From contig NZ_JARKNA010000023.1 of assembly GCF_029360765.1 (NCBI RefSeq), positions 1-64,000 of the forward strand: a stretch of 64,000 bases of DNA, given 5' to 3'. The notes beneath the pieces were generated by a model. It saw only the letters and a list, made by a program, of their open reading frames with translations, did not search any database and was not told the origin of the DNA. This DNA comes from Terrimonas pollutisoli (GTDB lineage: Bacteria; Bacteroidota; Bacteroidia; Chitinophagales; Chitinophagaceae). A program made the position numbers and the translations under genes. Each line of letters opens with the position of its first letter. Position 1 is the first letter of the stretch. Shown here one piece after another: positions 25,714-34,893 of the stretch.

Positions 25714-26811
25714 CTAATACACCGTTTTCCTTTTGCCGCTTTCAAAATCTTTAAATATAAAGGCTCCCAACTTATCCAATGATGCGAAATAGGCCTTGCC
25801 ATGATTCATTTCGGTGAACTCCTGGACAAAGCGTTGCAAATAGGGATCCGTTGCAATCATAAATGTAGTGATCGGGATCTTAAGTTTTTTGCATTGTGCA
25901 GCCAGGTTCATGCAACGGTTCACTACTTTCCTGTCAAGGCCAAAACTATTTTTATAATAACGTTTCCCGATCTTCAGGCAAGTAGGCTTACCATCAGTGA
26001 TCATGAAAATTTGTTTATTGGGATTTTTCCTTCTGCGCAAAATGTCCATTGCCAGTTCCAACCCGGCAACGGTATTAGTATGATAAGGGCCTACCTGCAG
26101 GTAGGGAAGATCTTTTACTTCGATAGGCCAGGCATCGTTTCCGAATACGACTATGTCCAGTGTGTCCTTGGGATATTTTGTTTGTATCAGCTCACTTAAT
26201 GCCATCGCCACTTTTTTGGCCGGGGTGATCCTGTCTTCTCCGTACAGGATCATAGAGTGTGAAATGTCGATCATCAGCACAGTCGAAGTCTGTGCTTTAA
26301 AGTCGGTTTCCCTGATGCTCAGGTCATCTTCCTGTAAACGAAAACTATCCAGGCCGTGATTGATCTGTGCATTACGAATAGACTCTGTAAAATCAATTTG
26401 TTCAATCATATCGCCGAACTGGAACTGCCTGGTCTCCGGATTTTGTTCATCACCCTGACCGGGTTTGAAGCTATGGTGATCTCCCTGTTTGGTCTTCTTC
26501 AACTTACCAAATATTTCTTCCAGGCTTCTTTTGCGGATGCCTTGTTCTGTCTTTGGGGTGATCCTGATCTCGCCACGCTGGTTATCTTCCGTGATGTATC
26601 CTTTTTCTTTTAGCTCATCTAAAAAATCTCCTATGCCATATTCGTTGTCCGTGAGCTCATATTTGTTGTTTAATTCATTGAGCCATTGCAAGGCTTCGCT
26701 CACATCTCCACTGGTATAGGTAAGCAATTGCATGAAAAGATCCAGCAATTGATCAAAGCGGGTCTTGCCGTCTTCATTCGGATCAAACCTGGTAAAATGA
26801 AAACCTCTCAT
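25714..26811 (-). CDS. VWA domain protein, partner of the AAA+ ATPase
   Basis: About 365 residues. The C-terminal von Willebrand A domain has the MIDAS motif VLMIDISHSMIL (DxSxS) and the later MITDGKPTC loop, so it binds a divalent metal. The N-terminal half (residues about 1-170) is charged and helical. There is no signal peptide, so it is cytoplasmic. MoxR/ChlI-type ATPases with VWA partners act as metal-insertion or protein-remodelling machines. The start MRGFHFTRFDP at 26811 is preferred over an upstream ATG at 26889. Confidence 0.82.
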   Translation of the reverse strand: MRGFHFTRFDPNEDGKTRFDQLLDLFMQLLTYTSGDVSEALQWLNELNNKYELTDNEYGIGDFLDELKEKGYITEDNQRGEIRITPKTEQGIRKRSLEEIFGKLKKTKQGDHHSFKPGQGDEQNPETRQFQFGDMIEQIDFTESIRNAQINHGLDSFRLQEDDLSIRETDFKAQTSTVLMIDISHSMILYGEDRITPAKKVAMALSELIQTKYPKDTLDIVVFGNDAWPIEVKDLPYLQVGPYHTNTVAGLELAMDILRRRKNPNKQIFMITDGKPTCLKIGKRYYKNSFGLDRKVVNRCMNLAAQCKKLKIPITTFMIATDPYLQRFVQEFTEMNHGKAYFASLDKLGAFIFKDFESGKRKTVY

Positions 26812-26980
26812 GTTTGGTAATTTGATTTTTTTCCTGCGTGAAGCCGGAATTAAAAATGAAATAATGATTAATACCGTCGACCCATACAATTTACGATAAT
26901 AATGCCAGCTTGTTTTTTGAGCGGTCTTTGACAGCTTTGAAAACGTGGGCAGTGCTTACTATAGCAAACGGAATGAAATA

Positions 26981-27007
26981 CTTATAAAACGGGAATGTTT
27001 ATAAGTT
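26981..27007 (-). terminator. possible terminator of the lipoprotein gene
   Basis: The perfect 9-bp inverted repeat ACTTATAAA / TTTATAAGT with loop ACGGGAATG begins 14 bases after the stop of the minus-strand lipoprotein gene at 27021. No strong T-tract follows, so it may be only a weak terminator. Confidence 0.4.
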
Positions 27008-27020
27008 ATAACAAAATTTG

Positions 27021-27506
27021 TTAGCGATAGTTTTCAAAATCTTTGCGGCTGAATGTGCCCGCTGAAATATGATCGCCTGATGGCATGTCGTAATTGACAT
27101 ACCGAATCCCTTTCAGTTCTGTAAGGCTATAAGTGGTGGAGGCCATATAAGCCTGCGCTCCTGCGCTTCCCATTTGCTGGCCAAGATATTTGCTGTCAGG
27201 TATAGCAACATATAAAGTGTCGTTGGAAGTTTTTACGAAAACAAGTTTTACATTTTCCCAGGCTGCATTCAGATCATTGATCAGGCTGGCAGCCGTGAGT
27301 GTATCGGCATTTACTGTGCGTTGCTGTTTCAGATAAAACTGGTTTTTCACGGTGTCATAATCTGAAACCCAGAGTAACCTGTCCGGTGCTGATGCCGGCG
27401 TTTCTTCCGCTACGATTACGGTATCTGATGGAATTTCTTTTTCAGAACCTTCATTATTACAGGCTATCAGGAAGACAATACCTGTATATAATAAAATGTT
27501 TCGCAT
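27021..27506 (-). CDS. lipoprotein with possible GerMN-like domain
   Basis: A 161-residue protein with a lipoprotein signal: LLYTGIVFLIACNN, acylated Cys near residue 16. The region from about residue 60 to the end (DTLYVAIPDSKYLGQQMGSA, YSLTELKGIRYVNYDMPSGD) resembles the GerMN fold found in spore-germination and other envelope proteins, a weak similarity. It is probably anchored in the outer or inner membrane facing the periplasm. No neighbour suggests a role. Confidence 0.6.
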   Translation of the reverse strand: MRNILLYTGIVFLIACNNEGSEKEIPSDTVIVAEETPASAPDRLLWVSDYDTVKNQFYLKQQRTVNADTLTAASLINDLNAAWENVKLVFVKTSNDTLYVAIPDSKYLGQQMGSAGAQAYMASTTYSLTELKGIRYVNYDMPSGDHISAGTFSRKDFENYR

Positions 27507-27592
27507 AGGCTAAGCTAGTAAACAAGGCGCAAACTGCCGGTATCAGCTTCAGTAAGGAAAGTTAAAAACCCGAACGATCAATGACCCTCAAA

Positions 27593-27622
27593 AATAAATC
27601 CCGCTCACCGGCGGGATTTATT
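27593..27622 (-). terminator. terminator of the DUF2723 gene
   Basis: The perfect inverted repeat AATAAATCCCGC / GCGGGATTTATT with loop TCACCG lies 24 bases downstream of the minus-strand DUF2723 stop. On that strand the stem ends in TTTATTTTTG, a good T-tract. Confidence 0.8.
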
Positions 27623-27645
27623 CTCAAATGATAACAATCTTATTT

Positions 27646-30600
27646 TTATTTGGTACTGTCTTTCCCGGTTGCACTATCTTTTGCGGTATTGATAATAGTG
27701 CCGCCACTTTCGTTAGGCGTTTGCGTTTGTCCCTGGGTAGCGTATTTTTTTTCTATCGCATCCAGTGCTAACAACATTGCTTCATTGAAATAGACTTCAG
27801 TTCCTTCCAGTGTACCACCAAACAATTCCGGCCGGTTGTTCTTAAGGTAATCGTAGTACTTTTTCTGTTGTTCCAAATCTTTGCGCATCGCTGTTCGCAC
27901 TTTTTCGGCCAGGTCAGTTTTGCCAGCCTTGTAAGCAGATTCAAGATATAATAAACCTGTTTGATTATGACTGCTGAAACGGCTTACCATTGCATAAGGC
28001 AGATTGTCGGTATCAATTCCTTTTTCAACCCTGTCCAATAACTTCTGCGCTTCATCTTTCTTGCCCTCGTCAGCCAGGTTACCGGCAGCTTCGGCGTACA
28101 CTGCACGGATGTTTAATAAATGACGACGGTTTTCTTCATCGAAATAAACACCTTTTTTGTCTGCATTGCCAAAACCAAATTTCTCCATCAGGTTTTTGTA
28201 CATCACCATGTCATTATTATCCCGCACCTGCGAGCCGCCTAATTGCATTTGACGAAGAGATTGCTCCAAAGCCCAGTTTCCTTGCGGGAATTTATTCCTG
28301 ATCGGCACGAGGCGATAAGACAATCCATCCTTACGGAGGTATTGCGAAAAACCAAGCTCGCCATATGGAGAAGTGAAATAAATTGGCCTGTTCCATTTAT
28401 TGGCCGCAATGATATTTAACACCATTAAATCACTGCGTGAAAGCCCGGCATCCAATTTATTTTTTGGTATTTCAAAAATCATCGGTGATACGATGCTGTC
28501 TTCTGGGTTTACTGTTTTATTGGCCCTTACAACGGCAGCATCCACCGGAACGCCCAACCGGGATACAGGGAACACGGACTCACCAACATCCCTGCCGGTT
28601 TCAGGATCAAGAGCTTTTCGGCCTAACTCCTGTTTCATGATACTGTACAAATCATAGAAAGTGGCTTGATCACCTTTGGCACGATAACGAACATATTCGC
28701 GGTTGTGTCCTTCGATTTGCTCGGGTGTCCAGATGACATCAACAGAATCTGCATCATTTACTTTACGACGGAGTTGGTTGATATACCAGTCGATGCCTAG
28801 CAGGCTTGTATTAATGATGCGGATATCCGGACGCACATTTTCCACTTCCTGCGCATACCATAGGGGATAAGTATCGTTATCGCCAAATGTGAAGATGATT
28901 GCATTAGGCGCACAGCTTTCCAGGTAATCTTTGGCCAAATCCGGGGCCAGCAATTTACTGCTGCGATCGTGGTCATCCCATTCCTGCTGGGCCATGATTA
29001 AGGGGACAAAAAGACAAAGAATAGACGTGGATATATTCGCCATATTCCAATTGCTGCCACCCGATGAAATGGCCCTGACGAGATAGGTTATGCCCATCAT
29101 CAATACTGCGTACAATGCTGTAATAAAAATGCAGGTCAGTAAAGTAGTGCTGAATGATCCGCGCAATGCACTCATTAATATTATAAAGAACGTCAGCGCA
29201 GAACCATACACCAACATATTCTGAAAAGTTATTTTATCTGCTTTTTCTCTTGCCAATCTTACCAAAGCAACAACCGCCAATCCTATCCAGATGGCAAAAG
29301 CATAGAAGGAACCTACATAGGCGTAGTCACGTTCCCTCGGCTGGTTGCCGGGTTGATTGAGATACAGCACAACGGCAATACCTGTAAAGAAGAATAACAA
29401 GAAGCTAACAATCCAGTCTTTCCTGTTTTTCAGGTATTGATATACACAACCAATTATGCCCAGGATAAATGGCAGCATATAAAGCTTGTTATGTGCTTTG
29501 TTGTTTTTAATGCTATCAGGCATTTGAGATTGGTCGCCCAGGCGTTTATTGTCAATAAAAGAAATACCGCTGATCCAGTTACCATCTCTCACACTTCCCA
29601 TTCCCTGGATATCATTTTGTTTGCCGGCAAAATTCCACATGAAATAACGCCAATACATCAATCCATTTTGGTAAGTAAAGAACCATTCCAGGTTGTCGGC
29701 ATAAGTTGGCGCCTCAAATTTCCCCGTTTGCTGATCCTGTCCCAGTCCCAGCCATTGCGCATAGAAATAGGCATGGTTTTGATCATTGCTTGGATCCCAT
29801 ACACGGGGGAATAATTGTTTGTCCGAACTTTCATAATCATATTCACGGGCAGGGCCAACAGGGATATAACTGTCGGTTCCTTTTACATATTTCATTTCGC
29901 CTTCTTTGATCACCGGGTAGCCGGAATCATCTCTGGCAACTTCGGCGGCAAAATGAGGACCATATACCAACGGCGCACTACCATATTGTTCACGGCTCAG
30001 GTAGTAAACAAGATTGATAGGATTATCGACATTGTTCATATCGATGGCTGGATTGGCGTTAGAGCGAATGAGAGCCGTGAAATAAACAAAATAACCCAGC
30101 ATCATAAAAGCATAACACCACAAACTCAATTTCAACACCCGCAAGCCGCCGGGTTTAAGAAAATAGCCAACGGTAGCTGCTGCGGCGGCCAGCAATAAGA
30201 ACTTGGCGAACTTGGCGCCACCTGAGCCCGTAGCCATAAAAAATGGAAGAGCCGATAATCCGAGGAACAGGATAAAAAATATGATCACCTTATTCTTGAC
30301 GGTTTTTTCGGTAAACGTCAACGCCCATGCAATCACAGCAGCCAGGGCAATAAAATAAATTGCGAAACCCGAGAAGAAGGGAAGTTTAAATGAATTGACG
30401 AAGAATACATCAAATAAACCGGCAGCTTTCATCGAATATTGAATGACACCCACCATCACCAGGCCCGTGATCACACAACCAATCAGGAAAGCGTAAATAG
30501 CGCTTTTAGTAGTGGCCTTATAGCGGCGGTAATAATAGATCATTACAATGGCAGGAATGGTCAACAGGTTCAACAAGTGAACACCAATCGACAGGCCCAT

Positions 30601-31173
30601 CATGAAAAAAAGGAAAATGATCCAGCGGTCAGATCTTGCTTTCGCATGCAAATCATTTCCGGCATGTTCATCAGCATGCTCCCATTTCAGCATGGCCCAA
30701 AAAACAATAGCCGTAAAGAAGGAAGACAAAGCGTATACCTCACCCTCTACAGCACTGTACCAAAATGAATCGCTGAAAGTATAAGCTAATGCACCTACCA
30801 CACCGGCAGCCATGGTAGTAAATAATTGCTGGCTGCTCAATGCCTCACCAACACCTACAAACATTTTGCGGGCAAAGTGAGTAATACTCCAGAAAAGAAA
30901 TAATATAGTGGCGGCGCTGGCCAGGGCACTCATGAAATTCACCGCATTGGCGGCTGTCATTGGATTATCGCCAAACAAAATGATGAAAAAGCGACCAAGC
31001 AATACGAAAACGGGTGCGCCGGGAGGGTGGGGAAGCTGCATTTTGGCTGCGCTGGCAACGAATTCACCGCAATCCCACAAACTGCCTCTTGCTTCACGGG
31101 TCAGCATGTAGGTAGCCATTGCAACAAGAAACACGGCCCATCCGGTAAGATTATTAACTTTTCTAAAGTTCAT
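27646..31173 (-). CDS. DUF2723 multi-spanning membrane protein (PMT-like glycosyltransferase)
   Basis: About 1175 residues. The N-terminal 600 residues contain many hydrophobic helices and the DUF2723 block with LTREARGSLWDCGEFVASAA and LPHPPGAPVFVLLGR, related to protein O-mannosyltransferases (GT-C fold); the acidic residues near the start likely form the catalytic site. A second membrane region near residues 610-780 is followed by a large extramembrane C-terminal part with TPR-like helices. In Bacteroidota this family is linked to O-glycosylation of periplasmic and surface proteins, mostly by inference. A TAnnTTTG box lies at 31232-31239. The ATG at 31173 is preferred over one at 31212. 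Confidence 0.85.
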   Translation of the reverse strand: MNFRKVNNLTGWAVFLVAMATYMLTREARGSLWDCGEFVASAAKMQLPHPPGAPVFVLLGRFFIILFGDNPMTAANAVNFMSALASAATILFLFWSITHFARKMFVGVGEALSSQQLFTTMAAGVVGALAYTFSDSFWYSAVEGEVYALSSFFTAIVFWAMLKWEHADEHAGNDLHAKARSDRWIIFLFFMMGLSIGVHLLNLLTIPAIVMIYYYRRYKATTKSAIYAFLIGCVITGLVMVGVIQYSMKAAGLFDVFFVNSFKLPFFSGFAIYFIALAAVIAWALTFTEKTVKNKVIIFFILFLGLSALPFFMATGSGGAKFAKFLLLAAAAATVGYFLKPGGLRVLKLSLWCYAFMMLGYFVYFTALIRSNANPAIDMNNVDNPINLVYYLSREQYGSAPLVYGPHFAAEVARDDSGYPVIKEGEMKYVKGTDSYIPVGPAREYDYESSDKQLFPRVWDPSNDQNHAYFYAQWLGLGQDQQTGKFEAPTYADNLEWFFTYQNGLMYWRYFMWNFAGKQNDIQGMGSVRDGNWISGISFIDNKRLGDQSQMPDSIKNNKAHNKLYMLPFILGIIGCVYQYLKNRKDWIVSFLLFFFTGIAVVLYLNQPGNQPRERDYAYVGSFYAFAIWIGLAVVALVRLAREKADKITFQNMLVYGSALTFFIILMSALRGSFSTTLLTCIFITALYAVLMMGITYLVRAISSGGSNWNMANISTSILCLFVPLIMAQQEWDDHDRSSKLLAPDLAKDYLESCAPNAIIFTFGDNDTYPLWYAQEVENVRPDIRIINTSLLGIDWYINQLRRKVNDADSVDVIWTPEQIEGHNREYVRYRAKGDQATFYDLYSIMKQELGRKALDPETGRDVGESVFPVSRLGVPVDAAVVRANKTVNPEDSIVSPMIFEIPKNKLDAGLSRSDLMVLNIIAANKWNRPIYFTSPYGELGFSQYLRKDGLSYRLVPIRNKFPQGNWALEQSLRQMQLGGSQVRDNNDMVMYKNLMEKFGFGNADKKGVYFDEENRRHLLNIRAVYAEAAGNLADEGKKDEAQKLLDRVEKGIDTDNLPYAMVSRFSSHNQTGLLYLESAYKAGKTDLAEKVRTAMRKDLEQQKKYYDYLKNNRPELFGGTLEGTEVYFNEAMLLALDAIEKKYATQGQTQTPNESGGTIINTAKDSATGKDSTK

Positions 31174-31231
31174 AAGAGTTTTGATTTTTATTCTTTCGTC
31201 ATCCCCGGGCAAGGCGAGGGATTGAAGGAGG

Positions 31232-31239
31232 CAAAAATA
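31232..31239 (-). promoter_or_regulatory. promoter -7 box of the DUF2723 gene
   Basis: The minus strand reads TATTTTTG (TAnnTTTG). It lies 58 bases upstream of the preferred start codon at 31173, implying a leader of about 50 bases. Confidence 0.5.
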
Positions 31240-31244
31240 GGGGG

Positions 31245-31355
31245 AAAAAGGTTAAAAGAGGTTTAACAAGTTCAAGAGGTTCAAAAGGTTTAAGAGGTTG
31301 GGGAAATCTGAAAACGTCCTTCCTAACTTATTAAACCTTTTAAACTTTTTAAACT
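31245..31355. repeat. AAGGTT/AGAGGTT short-unit repeat with inverted counterpart
   Basis: Tandem variants of (GTT)YAARAGGTT occupy 31250-31300 (for example GTTCAAGAGGTTCAAAAGG), and the inverted type TTAAACCTTTTAAACTTTTT follows at about 31328-31355. The block separates the DUF2723 gene from the SAM hydrolase gene and could fold as a hairpin ending the upstream transcript. Confidence 0.55.
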
Positions 31356-31362
31356 ACTGGAA

Positions 31363-32190
31363 CTATTCAAAGAATACCCTCACAGTCTGGTAAAAAAGCT
31401 GGTTTTGCAATATTCCGTCTGCCTTGCTGGCTTTCTCTGAAAAACCTTTCAAACCAAAGAGACCCGCGGCATTTCCCTTGTTGATGGCGATCTCCAGGTA
31501 GCCGGCACTGTTAAAGAGGGCCAGTTTTTCACCTGGATGAACGTCCGCATAGGATTCGCTGATGCGGTCGATCACTTCGTCTCTTTTAAAAACAATGCGG
31601 AAACTTCTTCCTTTGCGCTGCTGTTCAAATTGCTCACGGGTGATGTTGACGATGACGTTTTCAAAATTGTCGATAAAGATGATCTGCCCTTCGATCCAAT
31701 TGTTGTCGAGCAGGGGTCTCAAATGATTTTTTTCGATATAGTTAATATCGGGAGTTCCGATGTTGACTATCGATTCGCCCTGTGCCAACTGGTTGATCAC
31801 TTTTCCCATGATACCGGCGCAGTAGGTCGTATTTTTATTGGCCGCTTTTTCCAGCGGAATACCCATGATCATTTCCGGTTTTTCTTCGAGGATCATATTT
31901 AGCAGCCCGTTGTCAGCACATAAATAATATTGATTGTTGTGAAAGGCCAGCAATAGCTGTTCTGGTTTTTTCTCAAAAAGGTTTACTAAAATGATATGAT
32001 AGGTGTAGTCCGGAAAATTTTTAAATGCACTGCGACAGATATAGGCGGTTTGCGGATAATTGAAAGGAGCAATGCTATGAGAGATGTCGACAATAGTAAA
32101 ACCCGGGTCTATTTGCAATAGCTGTGCCTTTATTGCAGCTACGAGGTAATCCTGGTGACCGATATCAGAAGTAAGCGTAAGTAAAGGCAT
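31363..32190 (-). CDS. S-adenosyl-L-methionine hydrolase (adenosine-forming; DUF62/SAM hydroxide adenosyltransferase)
   Basis: About 275 residues. The start LTLTSDIGHQDYLVAAIKAQ with its conserved Asp residues, ISHSIAPFNYPQTAY, CADNGLLNMIL and FIDNFENVIVNI are the family hallmarks. The reaction is SAM + water to adenosine + methionine; relatives include chlorinases and fluorinases, but no halogenase hallmark was recognised. A 15-residue N-terminal extension (start at 32235) reads VCPDYQLRTPDYTI and is translated repeat DNA, so the ATG at 32190 is chosen. Confidence 0.88.
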   Translation of the reverse strand: MPLLTLTSDIGHQDYLVAAIKAQLLQIDPGFTIVDISHSIAPFNYPQTAYICRSAFKNFPDYTYHIILVNLFEKKPEQLLLAFHNNQYYLCADNGLLNMILEEKPEMIMGIPLEKAANKNTTYCAGIMGKVINQLAQGESIVNIGTPDINYIEKNHLRPLLDNNWIEGQIIFIDNFENVIVNITREQFEQQRKGRSFRIVFKRDEVIDRISESYADVHPGEKLALFNSAGYLEIAINKGNAAGLFGLKGFSEKASKADGILQNQLFYQTVRVFFE

Positions 32191-32277
32191 GATTGTGTAG
32201 TCGGGAGTTCGGAGTTGGTAGTCAGGACAAACCAAAGATCGGGCTGGACAAAAGACTCCCGACTCGGGGCTTCCGAC
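32191..32277. repeat. short-unit dispersed repeat (GTCGGGAGTTCGGAGTT type)
   Basis: The gap between the SAM hydrolase and SDR genes contains GTCGGGAGTTCGGAGTTGG and, further on, the inverted CTCCCGACTCGGGGCTTCC, giving a hairpin-capable repeat pair. It probably creates a spurious extended frame at the SAM hydrolase 5' end. Confidence 0.5.
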
Positions 32278-33093
32278 TTATTTTACAAGTTCTCCGTTTT
32301 TAAAGAAAAATTTATAGGTTAATATATCAGCTAATTTGGGAAAAAATTTATTCAGAAAAACTGTTTGCTTGCCCTGGAAGGTCATGACCAGCGAACGTTT
32401 CTTTTTACTCACGGCTGATAAAATTCTTTTCGCACAATCGTCCGCACTCATCAGCTTTCCTTCGTCCAGCGGTGTATCGCCATGCGACTGGGCATCTTTA
32501 TTCAATGCTGCATTGCGGATGTTCGAAGTAGTAAAGCCCGGGCTGACCCACATGACATGTACACCGTCATGCAACAATTCTGTTTTGATCGCTTCTAACC
32601 AGCCTTGCAGTGCATATTTGCTGGCTGAGTAAGCACTCCGGCCCGGTAAACCCCTGTATCCGGCTATCGATGAAATGCCAACGATAATTCCTTTTTTTTC
32701 AATAATGGAATTCAACGCATATTTGGTACAATAGACAGCACCGAAGAAATTTATATCCATTACTTTTCTCGTCACTTCCGTTGAAGCGTCTTTCAGTAAG
32801 GCTCTCATTGAAATGCCTGCATTATTAATCAGCACATCAATGCCGCCAAATACTTTGATGGTAGTTTCGATAAAACGGCGGCAATCATTTTCGCTACTGA
32901 CGTCCGCAACCATCGTATGTAAAAAAGAGGATGGATAACTGGATTGCAGCCGGTATAATTTATCATGATCCCTGCCACAAGTTGCCACTTTGGCGCCTGA
33001 TTGCAAAAGCTCGTCAACCAAGGCCTTTCCAATACCATCTGTTCCACCCGTCACTACAACGACCTTATCTTTAAAAAAGGAAAACATATCCAC
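32278..33093 (-). CDS. short-chain dehydrogenase/reductase
   Basis: A 271-residue classical SDR: cofactor loop VVVTGGTDGIGKAL (TGxxxGxG), LINNAGISMRAL (NNAG), catalytic Ser in VGISSIAGYRG and YSASKYALQ (YxxxK). The basic ATCGRDHDKL after strand 2 favours NADP(H). The C-terminal part (SADDCAKRILSAVSKKKRS) is typical of membrane-lipid-related SDRs such as DHRS7-like proteins. Substrate unknown. The start may be M1 at 33093 or M3 at 33087; an exact TAnnTTTG box lies at 33107-33114. Confidence 0.88.
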   Translation of the reverse strand: MDMFSFFKDKVVVVTGGTDGIGKALVDELLQSGAKVATCGRDHDKLYRLQSSYPSSFLHTMVADVSSENDCRRFIETTIKVFGGIDVLINNAGISMRALLKDASTEVTRKVMDINFFGAVYCTKYALNSIIEKKGIIVGISSIAGYRGLPGRSAYSASKYALQGWLEAIKTELLHDGVHVMWVSPGFTTSNIRNAALNKDAQSHGDTPLDEGKLMSADDCAKRILSAVSKKKRSLVMTFQGKQTVFLNKFFPKLADILTYKFFFKNGELVK

Positions 33094-33106
33094 GTTGAAT
33101 TTGCGG

Positions 33107-33114
33107 CAAACCTA
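33107..33114 (-). promoter_or_regulatory. SDR promoter -7 box
   Basis: The minus strand reads TAGGTTTG (TAnnTTTG), 13 bases upstream of the first ATG of the SDR gene. Confidence 0.5.
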
Positions 33115-33292
33115 CTTCAAATTTTTAGTATAGTGAGTATTAAGACATTAAAAAAGCCCAGGCCATGTCAAGCTTAAGAAGCGGACCCTTGGGAGCAAAC
33201 AAGGATGGCATACAGGAGTGGTAAGATCGTGGGTATCCGGTTTTTCTTTTGATTCCTCTGCACAGGCGTTAGAGAGCAGTGAACCTCCAATC

Positions 33293-34879
33293 TTATGATA
33301 AAGGAAAATAGACATAAAAATCAGCGCCTTTCCCTAATTCACTTTCAGCCCTGATAAACCCATGATGGTTTTCCATAATTTTTTTGCAAAGAGCCAGGCC
33401 AATTCCGGTACCTGAATATTCATGCCTTCCATGAAGACGCTGAAAAAGAAAAAATATTTTCTTTTCATATTGAGGTTCAAACCCCAATCCATTATCTGAA
33501 AAAAGAATTTGCAAATAGCGACCGTCGCTGACATATTCCGGGATTTCTTTCATTTCCTCCTGGGTACATATGGCGGATGAAATTTTTATCAGGGGCTCGT
33601 TAGCTGAAAACTTCAGGGCATTGCTAATCAGGTTGGCGAACAATTGGTTGATCTGGACGGGAATAGCCTTAATTGTTGGCAGTGGTTCGCTTTGTATTAC
33701 AGCTTTTTTTTCCTGGATAACCAGTTCAAAATCGATGCAGATATCGCTCAGTACCCGATTGAGATCAACTTCCATAAATTCTTCAGTGAGTGACAAGCGG
33801 CTGTAATCTAAAATGGAATTAATTTGGTCACTCATTCTTTTGGCACAAGAGTTTATTTTTTCAAAATACATTTTAACGAAGTCCTCATTCCCCAGGTTCC
33901 TTTCAATTAGATCTGTGAACGTTCTTATTTTGCGGAGGGGCTCTTGTAAATCATGAGAAGCGATGTAGGCAAATTGTTCCAGCTCTTTGTTCCGGTTCTC
34001 CAGCTCCCGGAGATATTCCTGCATTTTATTTTCAGCCTGTTTTTTTTCCGTCAAATCGCGGGTGACCTTTGAAAACCCTATAATAGTTCCATCCTTATTG
34101 TGCAGTGCTGTTATAACTATACTTCCCCAAAAGGTAGACCCATCTTTGCGGACCCGTAAGCCTTCATGAGTAGCCCTTCCTTCTTTAATCGCAGTGGCTA
34201 TTAGCTTTTCGGGAAGGCCGCTTTCCCGGTCTGCGGGCAAATAAAAAATCCTGAAATTTTTCCCTATGATTTCCTCTGCGGAATAGCCTTTGATTTTTTC
34301 CGCACCTTTATTCCAATTCTGAATATCTCCCCGTTCATTTAATAATATAATTGCATAATCCTGGACTTCTTCGATCATCTTATGATACTTCTCTTCGTTT
34401 TTCCGCAGTGCTTCATTGCTTAACCGCAATTCGTCCGTAAAACTCTTCGCCTGATCGTCTGCTATTTTTCTTTCTGTCAGGTCCCGGGTGACCTTGGAAT
34501 AGCCCATGATTTCTCCATTGGCCGTATGCAATGCTGTTAGGGTAATACTTCCCCAGAATTTTGTTCCGTTTTTACGCAAACGCCAGCCTTCATGACTTGC
34601 CTTTCCCAGATCAGTCGCTTTTTTCAATAATTTTTCAGGCAGATTGGTTACACGATCTTCCGGCAAATAGAATATTCTAAAATGCTTGCCCACTATTTCG
34701 GATTCTGTATAGCCCTTTATTTTTTCAGCCCCTTTATTCCAGTTTTGAATAATACCATCCCGGCTTAGAAGAATGATGGCGTAGTCTTCCATTTCATCTA
34801 TCATCTTGTGGTATATGTCTATCACTTCGGATTTTATACCGGTTTCAAAAAGGACGGGGGTGTGGCTTTTATTACTCAT
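33293..34879 (-). CDS. soluble tandem-PAS sensor histidine kinase
   Basis: A 528-residue protein with no signal peptide or membrane helix. Two PAS domains (residues about 25-140 and 165-280) share repeated blocks (DYAIILL, GIIQNWNKGAEKIKGY / GDIQNWNKGAEKIKGY, FRIFYLP) and are each followed by a PAC motif (SKVTRDLTE). The HisKA box is IASHDLQEPLRKIRTF with the phospho-accepting His; the ATP-binding domain shows NLISNALKFS, FSDNGLGF and GTGIGLALCKKI. Its proper partner seems to be the response-regulator remnant just upstream. It may now signal to an unlinked regulator. The signal is unknown, possibly cytosolic (redox or small molecule). Confidence 0.93.
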   Translation of the reverse strand: MSNKSHTPVLFETGIKSEVIDIYHKMIDEMEDYAIILLSRDGIIQNWNKGAEKIKGYTESEIVGKHFRIFYLPEDRVTNLPEKLLKKATDLGKASHEGWRLRKNGTKFWGSITLTALHTANGEIMGYSKVTRDLTERKIADDQAKSFTDELRLSNEALRKNEEKYHKMIEEVQDYAIILLNERGDIQNWNKGAEKIKGYSAEEIIGKNFRIFYLPADRESGLPEKLIATAIKEGRATHEGLRVRKDGSTFWGSIVITALHNKDGTIIGFSKVTRDLTEKKQAENKMQEYLRELENRNKELEQFAYIASHDLQEPLRKIRTFTDLIERNLGNEDFVKMYFEKINSCAKRMSDQINSILDYSRLSLTEEFMEVDLNRVLSDICIDFELVIQEKKAVIQSEPLPTIKAIPVQINQLFANLISNALKFSANEPLIKISSAICTQEEMKEIPEYVSDGRYLQILFSDNGLGFEPQYEKKIFFLFQRLHGRHEYSGTGIGLALCKKIMENHHGFIRAESELGKGADFYVYFPLS

Positions 34880-34893
34880 TTCAGATTATCCTT

